Origin: Phallusia fumigata
Taxonomy: Eukaryota; Chordata; Ascidiacea; Phlebobranchia; Ascidiidae
NCBI GenBank assembly: GCA_008931825.1
Contig: QXVZ01032917.1
Location: 10,655-74,654, forward strand
Direction: 5' to 3'
Length of the DNA: 64,000 nt
Below are positions 48,245 to 60,100 of the stretch, one piece after another; within the stretch, counting starts at the first letter, position 1; each line of letters opens with the position of its first letter. Below the pieces are notes generated by a model that saw only the letters and a program-made list of their open reading frames with translations, was not told the DNA's origin and did no database searches. The position numbers and the translations under genes were made by a program.

Positions 48245-49009
48245 TCATATTTCATTTTGAACAGATAAAACAATGGCCAGAATTACAGTTGAACCATTAA
48301 ACAGAAGCTCCTGCTTAATTAAATCAGAAATGACTGCTTCAAATTGATAAGCGTTTTGGCTTTGGCTTGAAAATAGTTTTAACTTTTTGCCTAATTCTTT
48401 GTGATTGTTGTTTGGAATGTTAAGTTTCTCAGCAGTATAATCCACCAGCTTTCCAATCGACCATTGATCACTGACAAACACTGCTTTTGATGCCAAAGTC
48501 ACATTAACAGATTCATCCAAATTTACAGTAAGAAAAACCCGTTCCCCTTTGGGAATAGAGTTGTTGCCAGTGGCATGCATTTTCATTTTCATAAGTGCTA
48601 CTTTGGCAGCCATCTTTTCTGATTTTGCATTTCTAAACTTAGTCTTCATCTTCACTGGTACATGGGTCGGCTGAATGTGAGATGATTGTTTCGGTGCTTT
48701 CTCAGGCAAACAGCAGCACTTGTGGTCTTCTGGGATTCGGTGTTTTAGACAAAATTGCCGATCACATTCTGAGCACTTGACTGGTACCAGTTCAGTTGAA
48801 GAGCAATCCTCAATTGAGCATCTGTACTTAGCAACTTCTGCAGTTTTCTGAAGTTTCTGAGGTACATTGTTTCGGTTGCAGTTGTGGTTATCTTTGTCCT
48901 TGTGTTTCAAACAAAATATTTCTGAGCAGTGTTCACACTGAAAAGGCAGAAAATCAAGTTGGTTGCAGGTTGTCAAAGCACAATGTGTCCCTATACTAAA
49001 TTCATCCAT
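48245..49009 (-). CDS. ZFAND1: AN1-type zinc finger protein 1, intronless
   Basis: This is a single open frame of 254 residues. The Met at 49009 (MDEFSIGTHC) is chosen over an upstream in-frame Met at 49057, because family members start just before the first zinc ligand and TTTTTTCTTTAAAG directly precedes it. Two AN1 fingers are complete: HCALTTCNQLDFLPFQCEHC with FCLKHKDKDNHNC, and RCSIEDC, CSECDRQFC, KHRIPEDHKC. A conserved middle (SEKMAAKVALMKMKMHATG) and a C-terminal ubiquitin-like region (DQWSIGKLVDYTAEKLNI) follow. ZFAND1 recruits p97/VCP and the 26S proteasome to clear stress granules, by knowledge of the family. It lies 238 bases after MIF4GD and 149 before ACAT2, same strand. Confidence 0.92.
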   Translation of the reverse strand: MDEFSIGTHCALTTCNQLDFLPFQCEHCSEIFCLKHKDKDNHNCNRNNVPQKLQKTAEVAKYRCSIEDCSSTELVPVKCSECDRQFCLKHRIPEDHKCCCLPEKAPKQSSHIQPTHVPVKMKTKFRNAKSEKMAAKVALMKMKMHATGNNSIPKGERVFLTVNLDESVNVTLASKAVFVSDQWSIGKLVDYTAEKLNIPNNNHKELGKKLKLFSSQSQNAYQFEAVISDLIKQELLFNGSTVILAIVLSVQNEI

Positions 49010-49024
49010 CTTTAAAGAAAAAAA
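49010..49024 (-). promoter_or_regulatory. Candidate trans-splice acceptor before ZFAND1
   Basis: On the minus strand the polypyrimidine run TTTTTTTCTTTAAAG ends exactly at the ZFAND1 ATG. No upstream exon is apparent, so a spliced-leader acceptor is a reasonable reading if this is a tunicate; it is an inference. Confidence 0.45.
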
Positions 49025-49246
49025 TAATTGACAAGTTGTACATCCAAAAGCATCCAAACATAACTTTTCGGGAACATACTGTTGTCAACAAAATAAGGAC
49101 TGACAAAATGTTCCTAAAATTGTAAATATATCATGTGTACATGGTTAACAATTGACACTATGAATTTAAGCAACTTGGTTCAAAATGAAAATCTTTGAAA
49201 ATCAAATTACGCAATTCAAAAACTGTACAAAGCTAATTTACACCCA

Positions 49247-49936
49247 TCACTTTGCAGTTTCTTCATAATAGTAATGATATGCAGATGGTGATAATTTCCA
49301 CCCACCACTGCGAAGTTCAATGATTTCCAGCAGCATAAGTCTGGACAATTGTGAAGTTTTTTCACTTAAAAAAAGATTTCGCAAACTTTGCATTAGATCC
49401 TCCATGCGATGTTTGTTAAGTCTGTCCAGCTCTTCTCCAACAAACTGAAGTTGGGTCACCAGGCACTGAATAGCCTCCTCATGGTTCGCAAAGCGGATGT
49501 CTGAGAGAATTCCAAGAACTTCATATACTGGGACCAAAAGAGCCATGAGCGGCATATTATTGATATGCATTAGATCAAATACAGCGCAGAGAAAGTTGAC
49601 AAATCCAATCCATGCTTTCATGTTTTGACAGTTTTGTCCAATGTGCTTTTTGTACTCGCTCTGTAGTTTGGTCAAAAGAAAAGGGCGGAAGAATCTTGGC
49701 TGATTGTCATGAAGCAGTGAGAACTCGGCTTGTGCTATATCATTGCAGACCCTTGCCGCTATTCTGCTTTCTTTGGTGTTTCTCATACCCTTCAAAACAA
49801 GTATATCCACCAATCGTTTCCAGTCTCTTTCAGTGATTCTTCCTGGGTCCTGTATACATTGCAGAAGCTGATGCTTAACCTCGGGTTCTAAATTTAATTT
49901 GTTAAGATTTTCCTGAATGTTAGATTTATCAGACAT
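49247..49936 (-). CDS. MIF4GD: MIF4G domain-containing protein (SLIP1), intronless
   Basis: This is a single open frame of 229 residues with an all-helical MIF4G domain over nearly the whole length. Recognised blocks are IAARVCNDIAQAE, FLLTKLQSEY, FLCAVFDLMHINNMPLMALL, VYEVLGIL, QCLVTQLQFVGEELDRLNK and the ending LMLLEIIELRSGGWKLSP with AYHYYYE, all typical of MIF4GD/SLIP1. By family knowledge, SLIP1 links the histone-mRNA stem-loop-binding protein to the translation machinery. No intron interrupts it. It is the first gene of the trio in transcription order. TTTGTATTCTAG about 30 bases upstream of the ATG is a possible splice or trans-splice acceptor. Confidence 0.93.
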   Translation of the reverse strand: MSDKSNIQENLNKLNLEPEVKHQLLQCIQDPGRITERDWKRLVDILVLKGMRNTKESRIAARVCNDIAQAEFSLLHDNQPRFFRPFLLTKLQSEYKKHIGQNCQNMKAWIGFVNFLCAVFDLMHINNMPLMALLVPVYEVLGILSDIRFANHEEAIQCLVTQLQFVGEELDRLNKHRMEDLMQSLRNLFLSEKTSQLSRLMLLEIIELRSGGWKLSPSAYHYYYEETAK

Positions 49937-51195
49937 AATTGAAAATATGACAGACCTAGACTAGAATACAAAGATTTAAAAAATACCTTTTGGGTATTTT
50001 TTATCCCAGTTTGTAACAGCTTTGATATTTTCAACGAAATCTACAATGGTATTCAATACCAAAAACTGTGTAAAGCCTTAGTTTAGGTGATTGTGAAATC
50101 CTTATTTCTGCAAATTGTCCTTTTTTAAAGGACCATGTCTTGAAAAATAGTGTTGTCTTTGTTTTTAAAAAAGATCTCTACTTTTGCATTGTTTCAGCAG
50201 ATGTATGTAAACTTATAGGTTTAGTTACTGAATCAAAAGGGCAAATTGCAGACAATTTATTGTTTTAAGGCAATTCATTGGAACCACATAAACCACATAG
50301 ATAATAATTATTCAAAACCTGCTCTTCAAGGCTTCTAAACCCACAAAAATGTTTAACTTCTTTTAAAACTATAAATTGCCAAACCTTATAACGCATTTAT
50401 TTGCCAATTCCTATGTGGTATTTAGGTTACTTATCCTATCCCCCTAACTCTATCCTGCAATATTTGGAGTATCAAGCAGATTAGGCGGACCTGCAGTACT
50501 TTTTACTCAGCAGAAAACATTTTGATCGATCAAAGTTTTGTAACTGCCCAGGTGTAAGGTTAGGTGTTTTCCCTTTATGATAGAAATCGTTAGATGACCA
50601 TTTCAGTTTTTTTTATCTTTTCGTAAAACGAATGTTTCTTTGACAAAAAAAACTTTCGTGCTATATTTCTCGGTTTACTTTTAATCAAGCAGTGTTGGTC
50701 TGCTCGTATTTATAGAATATATTTTTTGGGGGAAACAAGAAACGTGGAAAATTCCTGCCATGTGTGACCACGGTCTGACAATGGTCATGTGTGGTGTGTG
50801 CTGCTGCTGTTTGCTGACCTTGCGCGATTCGGCTTTGCTTATTTGTGTTGCAGCAAATTCAGCCTCTGCAATTCCTGTAACAGCCGTGTTTTTTCAATAA
50901 CTCCTTACCTTGTTTTAGGAATTTGCCTTTTATAGCAATAAAATTTATAGGCAGGGTGTGTTATAATATAGGGTGAATAAATAAACAAAAGACAAGACAG
51001 CAAAAGATAAAAAACAAGTCCATGATTCGGAGGTATTAGTATTTGGTATTTGGCCCATCTAGTAAACTAATTATCTCAGATGATTTGCATCTAAAAACAA
51101 ACTATGTTATGCAGTTTACACATTTTACATGAATGTTTTCAGATGTGTGATTTTTACATTCGATTTCTAGATTTTCTTTGTTGACAACAGAAGAA
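49937..51195. other. Divergent intergenic region MIF4GD / DIS3L2
   Basis: Both neighbours start outward from this 1.26 kb, so it must hold their promoters. No coding exon is seen. A perfect short hairpin (AAAAAATACC with GGTATTTTTT) lies near 49979-50008, close to the MIF4GD start. Confidence 0.5.
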
Positions 51196-54100
51196 ATGAG
51201 TGCTGGACGGCCAACATTAGCATCAAAAAACGTTGTTAGAAAAAATCATCATAATAAATCAAAATCTTCAAGCAGGTTAGTGTGTAAAGGACACTGCACT
51301 GATGAATGCTGACCTATCCATCGGAAGTTTGTTAATACCAGCAGTTAATAACTGATCATAAAACAGATTGCTACATAAAACTTGAATGAGTCTATGTGTT
51401 ATCTTCAATTGTTTATTCAAAACTGGCACTTGAGGTATACAGATATAATTTGGTTTTCATCATTTTTTTCCAAGACCTTAACCAATGTAATAATTTGTTA
51501 TGCTAAGTTTCCTATTTTAACATTGTATCTTGTTTAGTGGCAGCAACAATTCTCCAAGTAGTTCCCCTTCTATCTGGCCAAGTGATGAACATCGAGTAGT
51601 AACCTTTTTCTGCAAACACAAAAATGCTGTTAACTTTGACAAGCATATTGCTCCTTATGGGACAATAAAACAGTTTAGGCTGTTACCAAAAAAGCATATT
51701 TTCCTGGTAAACTTTGTTTATGTGATTTTCTAATTTTCAGTTTGTTTTATTAAACAACATTGCACCATTGGTTATTAAGTTTTAAAGAACTTTGCATTAC
51801 AGATTCATTTTAGCGACAGTTTAAGCTTTTGCTAGTACAAAAAATTTTGGTGATCTTTTATTATCAGTAGCCCCTTGTGTAATGAAAAGCATTGTTAGAG
51901 TTTTTCATTGCCATTTAATGCTACTCTCTTCATTTAAATTAGACGACTGTTTGAATATGGCTATTATCGTTCCTTCACCAAATGACTTATAGTAGGCTTG
52001 TATAAACATACATTGCCTAACAAGTTGAAGAAAGGAGGCATAAAACTCTCCTAAGATTATGACAATTTTGTCGAAAACCTTTTGTGAAAAGTTTGAATAA
52101 AACACCCAGATCAAATTTGACCGATAAAAATTTTATTTTGTCTCTGCAGAACAGAATCGAAATGTCAACGAGTGCTGAAGCCAAGTCATTATGGGAAAGA
52201 TATCGAAACAATTTGTTAGATGGAGTGCTTGAGGTTAAGGCGGACACATTTCATGTAAGCAAGTTGTACTGTATTTATAACCAAATGCACTGCATATTTG
52301 TAATTGTTTCAAACTACAGGTCGTAAAACCAAATATTTCGTATTTCTGGGGACTGTTTTTTAATAGGCTAGTTTAACATTTAACTCAAATCTGCACTGGG
52401 TCACCATCATTTCTCTGTTTTTAGACTTTACCAAACAAAAACAACAATAAGGAAAAGCCCAAAACACAGTGTTATGAAGATCACTGGAGTGCAGAAGATA
52501 TTGAGAAAGGAATTGAAAGTGGAGACATAGTGACTGGTCGCCTCCGTATTAACCCAAAATCTTTTAAATTTGCTTTTATTGCGGATAAGGTTAGATTTGT
52601 TTATTTTTATTGTTGCTTCACAACACAGTTTATAAAGTATTTAGTTATAAACAAATGAAATGGTGGTAAGGCTGGTGGAGAATTATGTAATATTCTTATC
52701 CCTGTCCAATTTTGTCCTTTTGAACATCTTTATACCCTTTTTTCCACTGCTTTGCATGAAATTTAGTTTTAGAAAATGCACGTCTGCATTGTTTAAAAAG
52801 CACTGAAGTCATTTATATTAACATGTTTAATTGTATCTCCCCTATGTTGCATCAGCTGCATCTTGTGAAATCAGTGCTAAAGAAAAACAGGAAATTAAAC
52901 ACTAAAAATTAAAAATGTTCAAGCTTCCTCCGAAAACTAAGAAAGTGTTCAAACTAAAAAATATCTATTTAAACAGATTAAAGTTATCCATCTACCTAAT
53001 ATGCTACCCTGAAATCAAATAGATATAGAATTTTCCCTGATTTGCTACATTGTTTTATGTTGAGGAGTTCTCTTTATCTACAATCTTCTTGATGTATTTT
53101 TTATTATTTCCTTTAATTTGCCACATATTATTCGCTGTAGTGCTGTCAGGTTTTCATTCTGTGTTGTTTTAAGGTAGGCAAGGACATTGCTATCATTGAT
53201 TTGCAAGGAAGAAACCGGGCTTTGTCTGGGGATCTAGTTGCAGTCAAATTAATAGATGATCCCCAAGTGTCGGTAAATAATTGTTTAAAACATTCTTGTA
53301 TTGCTTCAATTTTACTTTTTTCTTCTTTCTATGTGATGCTGGTTCGTTTGTCACTTTTGGTCAAGATAGCCACCTAACATTTCCCCCACCAAATGTGGTC
53401 AAGAAATGTTTGGGTTTTTTTTTTGCTCGGGGGCATTTGACTCAGAAACACTGTGTCAAATAAGTTGTAATTTTAGATGACATTTTACAAAATGATTAAA
53501 GTTGTCTTAAAGCTGCCTATTCTTCTCTAAACACAAAGTAACACAATGCAAACACTGTAAACTTATGTTTATATATGGCAGTCAGGCAGCCATTTTGCTG
53601 GCTAAAATCAAGCTGTGATTGCATAGTGCAGTGGTTCCCAACCTTTTTTGATGTATTCCCCCTTTGTTTATTTTGAAACTTTTAATTTCTCCCCTTTAGA
53701 CAAGAAGAGATATAAAGTAATTTTAAAAGATTTGAAACTACCGGTGTACATAAAAACAAATACTTCACTTATCATGAATAACTTGACTATAAAGTGGAAA
53801 TTTCTCCCCTTAACTCGTAGAATTCCTCCCCGGTCGGGAACCACTGGCATAGTGGTAAGTGGTAACCTTAAACAGTTGGCTATATTATGCTGATAAATGA
53901 ACATTTGTCTGGTCTATCAAATATTTTGGTTAATGTTTACTATGTCACAGAAACTGTGTTAGAAAAGGTCAGTAGAAATTCGTAGTCTGGTTGGAATCTG
54001 CATGGTCATGAAGTCACCAGAGGTTTCTTAGGCAACGCAAAAAAATGTTCTTTTCTTGTACAAGTCATCAGTTGAAAACCTGCTTATGACTTAATTCAGG

Positions 54101-57100
54101 CAGATAAAGTAATCCTGTTGTTGAAATACAGGAAATATATGGTACCTCAATGAGCTTCAACTAATCACTCTTGTTAGTTTTGACAATACCCACAAGTTTT
54201 GAAAAAGTTTAGGACAACTAAATCAGTTTGATCCCAAACCTTAGGTACCGAAGTAAAATATTAATGCGCTCTCACTTTATGACTTTTTCTGATGTTTTCA
54301 TTTGTCTGATTATGTTACTTGGTTGAATTCAGTAAATGTGTTTGCTGCTCTTTTGGAATGTAATTGGTTTCCCTCCAGATACCTGTTAACATTAACAGAC
54401 ATGTTGGGATCCATTCATTACTACTTGCAGAAACTATTATGTCATAAATACCTAGGAAAACACATTATAATGTAGGGTTTTAAAGATGTTATGATTGAAA
54501 ATGGTTTACATGGCTTAACAAACTATTTTTTTGGAGTAGTGCAGTGCTTGTGGAATACAATTGTACATGGAAAAAAACAATCTTTAGTTTGTATAGTAAT
54601 ATAGGTTGTGCAAGATGGGAAAATCCAGTTTGATTTTTATCTTTTATTTTTAGGATATACCTGCACCAGTTTCAGAGCTGTGTGGTGATGTGGAATCACT
54701 TAACGTAAACCCTGAGCCCGATATGACACCTAAATCCCCGGAAAGTACAGCCTCCCCCCTTGGTACATAAACTAAAGTAATCTAATTTGCAGTCCAGGTC
54801 GATAATGGTCACAATAATGTGTGCTATTGTACCTTGGTCTAACATATTTGTTTCATATAAATCATGGGATAATATTTTGCACAGAAAAATAAGTAAGAAT
54901 TTAATGTCACTGCCCACTGCCTTGTGATAAAGCTGTGGCTTTACAAAAAAAAACAATTATTTGTGCAAAATAAAAAAGCTATGATATTGCTTTGAAAGGT
55001 ACTGGCTCGTTTAAGGGACCCAGAAAAGTGGGAAAAGTCGTTGGAATTCTAGAGAACAATCATACCCGCCTTGCTAGTGGAAAAATTGAAATTCCTAAAA
55101 CGGTAAGACAAACATAGCAAAAAAGATCTCTTATAGGTACCACAAACTAAGTGTGTATGTTAATATTAATTTTTGAAGTGTTGGAAATATGTACACATTT
55201 AGGCATCATGGGTGAAGTGTTGACTTTTTTTATTGACTTCCACTTCAAGACCACCTCTAAATCAGAACTTTATCAACATTTTTTATTATTTAACAAGCTG
55301 TTGGTAACAGGTTACAAAGTCAGTGTGAGAGTCGGACGCCTATGAATACTAGGAGTCCGTCAGAATTTTTTCATCCGACTCTGACTCCCTAAAGTCCAGT
55401 TAAATCTTTGTGGCTGATTTTTTATAATTAAGCAATGAAATAAATTTTGTTTTTAAACAGGAAATTGTTTGCAATGTTTTCACTATGATGTCAAAAAGTT
55501 GACTTTTTTAGCCTATAAATAAACCAGAATGATAACCTTAAGTACTCCCACTCCCAAAAATATTAGGAGTTTGAGTTGGCATCCTGGTAATGCTAGGAGT
55601 CTGGAGTCAGACTCAAATCTTATTTTTCAGATTTAGGTTGGTAAAAGCTTTACTGACATGTTGCACATCTGTTGTAGGGCTCACCCATGTTCAAATCTGT
55701 CACAAATGGGTTTCCCTTCATGTCCCTAAGCCGAAATGACGTTGATGAAAAAATTTCCAAGTATGACATAAGCAAGGTTTTATTCACTGCAAAAATCAAA
55801 GACTGGGGAACTGAGAAAATTTTTCCGACTGGGTAAGAATGTTTGGCAGTTATAATATTACATAGTTTGCTAACCTAAAATGTGACCCATTCATCCAGAC
55901 AACTGGCTAGTATATTTTTAACTGTGTTTAGCTTTTTTTGTAATATGTGCATGTGTCTGTTTTTGATTTTTGGCATTGTTTTTTGGTTAGCCAAAGAAGA
56001 GGGCCAAGCAACTATAAAATTTCATGAACTGCTCAGTTTCTCAAAAGTTAATGTGTTAAAGTTTAGAATGATAATAGATGGGATTCATAGGATGTCGGCA
56101 ATTTAAAATTTGTTTGACCAGCCAAGTGGTTTCCCTTATCATCCTGAGTGATCTGGTTTTCTCTAATGCTGTTTTTAGAGAGCTTGTCGACTGTATTGGC
56201 GAGGCTGGTGAAATTGAAACTGAAACCAAGAGCATTCTTATTGACCATGACGTTGACTTTCAAGATTTCAGTCCGTCAGTTACTGACTGTCTTCCGAAAA
56301 ATCTTCCATGGACAATTCCCCAGGTTTGTTTCTTGGCAAACTGATCTTTGCTATCTAACAACAGTTGATAGGTTAAACAAAACAAACTGAAGCAGTAGGG
56401 TTGGTCTTCAGACAGAAAATCGAAAAATTTTTCCCAAATCCATGATTAAATTTTATGGCACATCCCAGCCCGCTGCCCAAAAGCATGTGTAACTATACAA
56501 CATGTTCAATTTTGGTTTTGGAAAACTTTTTACTCATTCTGCTTAAACTACCTTAATCAAAACATTGCTCTAAAAAATCGTTAGCGGCAGTTTTGACTAG
56601 CTTCAACGTATCCCAAAATCAGTTTCTTTAATACTTTGGTCCTTTTAATAGGAGGAAAGATCAAAAAGGAGAGATTTCACCAAGGAATGTATATTTTCTA
56701 TCGACCCCTCAACTGCCCGAGATCTTGACGATGCCTTGCACTGCAGAAAGCTCGACAATGGTTGGTTATCATTTCATTTTAGCTTATTTTTAAGTCAGGC
56801 AGTTCATCAAAATATTGTTGTTATGTGTTTCAATACAACACAACAATACCCTATACCTTTGATCAGAGGTTTTTACTTGGGTACCAGCGCTCCCCCTGTG
56901 CGCAAGCTAACACACGGGGACCCTGAAGAATAAATAAACGATTAAGGGGCGCTGAGAGAAAAATGGAATAGTTACATGCTGATCATTCACGTTTTAATGC
57001 TGATAAAAATTCGTCGATTTTTGTCTATCGAGGGGGACGTTTTAAATATACCTAGCTGTTCAGGGGGTGTCACAAGAAAAAAAGGTTTAATACCACTGCT

Positions 57101-60100
57101 TTATATCAACATCGTCTGTTGTTACCCCTAAGACATGGTTTCTTTTGTAAAACCGATTAGTTAATCCGTTTCCTCTATGTTGCGATTACATTTTCTAATG
57201 TGTGCTGCCATATGCAGGCCGATACGAGGTGGGGGTGCACATCGCTGACGTCAGCTACTTCGTGACCCCCAAAACCGATTTGGACAAAGTGGCAAGCTCG
57301 CGGTGCACAACCGTGTACATGGTGGAGAAAGCAATCCCCATGCTACCTTCTATGCTGTGCGAAGACCTGTGCAGTCTTAACCCGGGTGTCGAGAGGTTGG
57401 CGTTTTCTGTAGTGTGGACGTTGGATGACAAGGGCAAGGTACTGTTGTCCACTCTTAGGTTTAGCATTGGCGCTGCGTGCTGTTGTTGGAGGTGTCTGAC
57501 TTAAATTTGATTGGATTTTTTTAGAAACACTATGGTTAGAGTCATAGAATACATTCTTACAAAGTTTTGACAATGTACCTGCAGCGCGTTCTACCTTGAT
57601 CCACCAATTGTGTCCTCCATTATTCTCGCGCTTCATAACGTCTTAACGTTACCAGCTATCTCCGACTTGGTGATTGTTTTGGTGCTATTGTGTCGCTATG
57701 ATATCTTTTACCAAGCGAAATAAACTTAAGTTGTCCCAAAACGCAAAAAAAACAGTTTGGTCGGAGTAATGAGCAACCCAAACCGATCCATATTCACTAC
57801 GTTGCGCTTGTAATTGTGAATGATTGCAAAAAATTCTATTCAAAACTTTTTTTTTCAGATTTTTTCGCAGTGGTTCGGCCGTTCGGTCATCCGATCTTGC
57901 GTAAAATTTAGTTACGATCATGCGCAGTCGTTCATCGACAACCCGGATCGCGATTTCGAGAAATCCGAAGACGTGGCAAGTGATGACGGATATCCCCCTA
58001 TCAGTGGCGGGTTCTCGCTCAACTTGATTAAATCCAAAGTACTTCAACTTCACCAGGTAATCATAGGTTTTGTATTTATAATAGATAGGGCCAACAGAGT
58101 GAATCATTATGCTAGGATCTAGAAGTTTTTTCATTGTAAAGCTTTATTTGCTGTATCAGCACTTTTAAACAGTAGCATAACTTACTAACTTGATTTGCAT
58201 GCGTTTTGAGACAGAAAATATGTAAAAGTGCTAATTGATTTCATATGGATTTTGGGCGTTTTGAATTCCAAAATTATTTTGTTTCTTGTTTTCAAAAATA
58301 AATAAACTATCCTAATGAAAAAACTTGACCTGCAAATTACAATTGTTTAGAAAAATCCGTAACAAAAAAGCCTTGCGCTTCTTCTGCCTATACTGGGTTT
58401 CGTTATTAGAACAAAGTTAAGGGCGTTTTCTGTTTATCTTTTTAAAATGTAGCAATTTGGTAGTAAACGTTGTTGCTTACTGCTTAGCACTGAGCGTGTA
58501 AGCTTCGTTTGTTGTAGATTGCTCAAAACCTGCGACGTCAACGAATCGACTCTGGAGCGTTAAAACTCGACCAGGTCCGTCTTGCTTACACGTTGGATGC
58601 CGATAGCGGGATGCCCAACGGATGTTACAAGTACACTTACAAGAAAAGCAACGAGTAAGCTATTGTGCAACAATGCTTTTTACACAAAATGTGCAAACTT
58701 GACCTGAAATTGTTGACGTTTTGAACGGTAAACCAAGGCTTTCAAGACGCGTAACGCCAGATAAGAGCCAGTCTACCAAATACTGACAGGTATACATAAA
58801 GTTTTTAGATGCTAAAAAACCTATCGAGGCGGTAGTTTTATGGTTTGTATAGCTTGTCGCATGTGTGTTCTCATTCTATAGCTTGGCAACTCGAAAATTA
58901 GGAATAGGCCAAAAGTTTTCTGTTTGCTGTGACATCACAACGCTTAGCAGAATTAGTCGCCTATTTTTTTCTTCAAAAGTGCAACGTCCTCGGCTTTTAG
59001 AGTTGTACGTCTGTGTAAAGGAAATCGCCAAGTCCATAGAAAGAGCATTTGAAGAGTCTTGTGTGGTACCTTTGGTATGTTTCAATTTTGCTTAATGTTA
59101 TGCCATGTTACGCAGATAATGCTCGAGCGCCGAGCACTAAACCAGCAATACTCGGTAGCCGGTACCGAATACGTGTGCTGGCTCGGCTCGGCCAATCTGT
59201 GTTGGTAACGGCCTAACAACTGAGCCTTTTGTGTTAGCACTGTGACTTATAGATAATGTATATTTATACTCTTTCCTTGCTCATTGGAACTGTCTGTTAC
59301 AGGCAAACTGTCACTGGTAACACAGGCAGACAATGACGAAACCGAATTTCTACATTTCAGCCTCATTTTTTGCAGTAGTTTTTCCTACACAATAGCAAAA
59401 TTAGCAATCGAATACTAATATGCACAGTTATGTAAGGTTTGTAGAAAACTTATTCAATTTAAATGACGTTTGCTGTTTTGGTGCAACAAACCAGAAATAG
59501 TTGTCGAGTACGATTATTTTCATATTATGTCACAATAAATCCGGGTTCAGGCACCACCGTCGTCAGTAAAATGTTTTGCGAATTTAGGTTTGTTTACTGT
59601 TTTATAGCTTTGTCACTGCAAAACGTTCGTAAAAATATGACTTGTGACTCCAACTTTCGTTTTTTATCTGCCCGGATTTTTTCCTCTGCCAATCTAACCG
59701 TCCCGCCGAACACACCAAAAGCAGCGTTTATCAGTTTAAAAAAGTACTTTGGTTTGGTTATTTCTTTTAACTTCACATCTTGCTTTTATTCAGGTTGATC
59801 GAAGAATTCATGTTGCTCGCAAACATCTCTGTTGCCCACAAGATTTACAAACACCTAAAGGATCAGGCTTTTCTTCGATGTCACCCTGAACCGAAACAGG
59901 TAATCGTAATATTTCTTGCAACCTTTCACACTCGTTTATCCGCTGCTTGTGTTAAATAAATGTGTCAGTTGCAGTTTATACGATTTTAAACTATTTGACC
60001 CATGTTTGCTACGTGTAACTTTTTTAGACATTTGCAATTTAGTTTCTAGCTGATTCTCGTTTAAAAAAGCAAATGCTTTAACCTTTCTCATGTACAGAAC

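Noticed and set aside
49010-49057. Upstream in-frame Met for ZFAND1
   Set aside because: The extra 16 residues (MDAFGCTTCQLF...) do not fit the family N-terminus, and a polypyrimidine tract with AAG acceptor lies directly before the inner Met.
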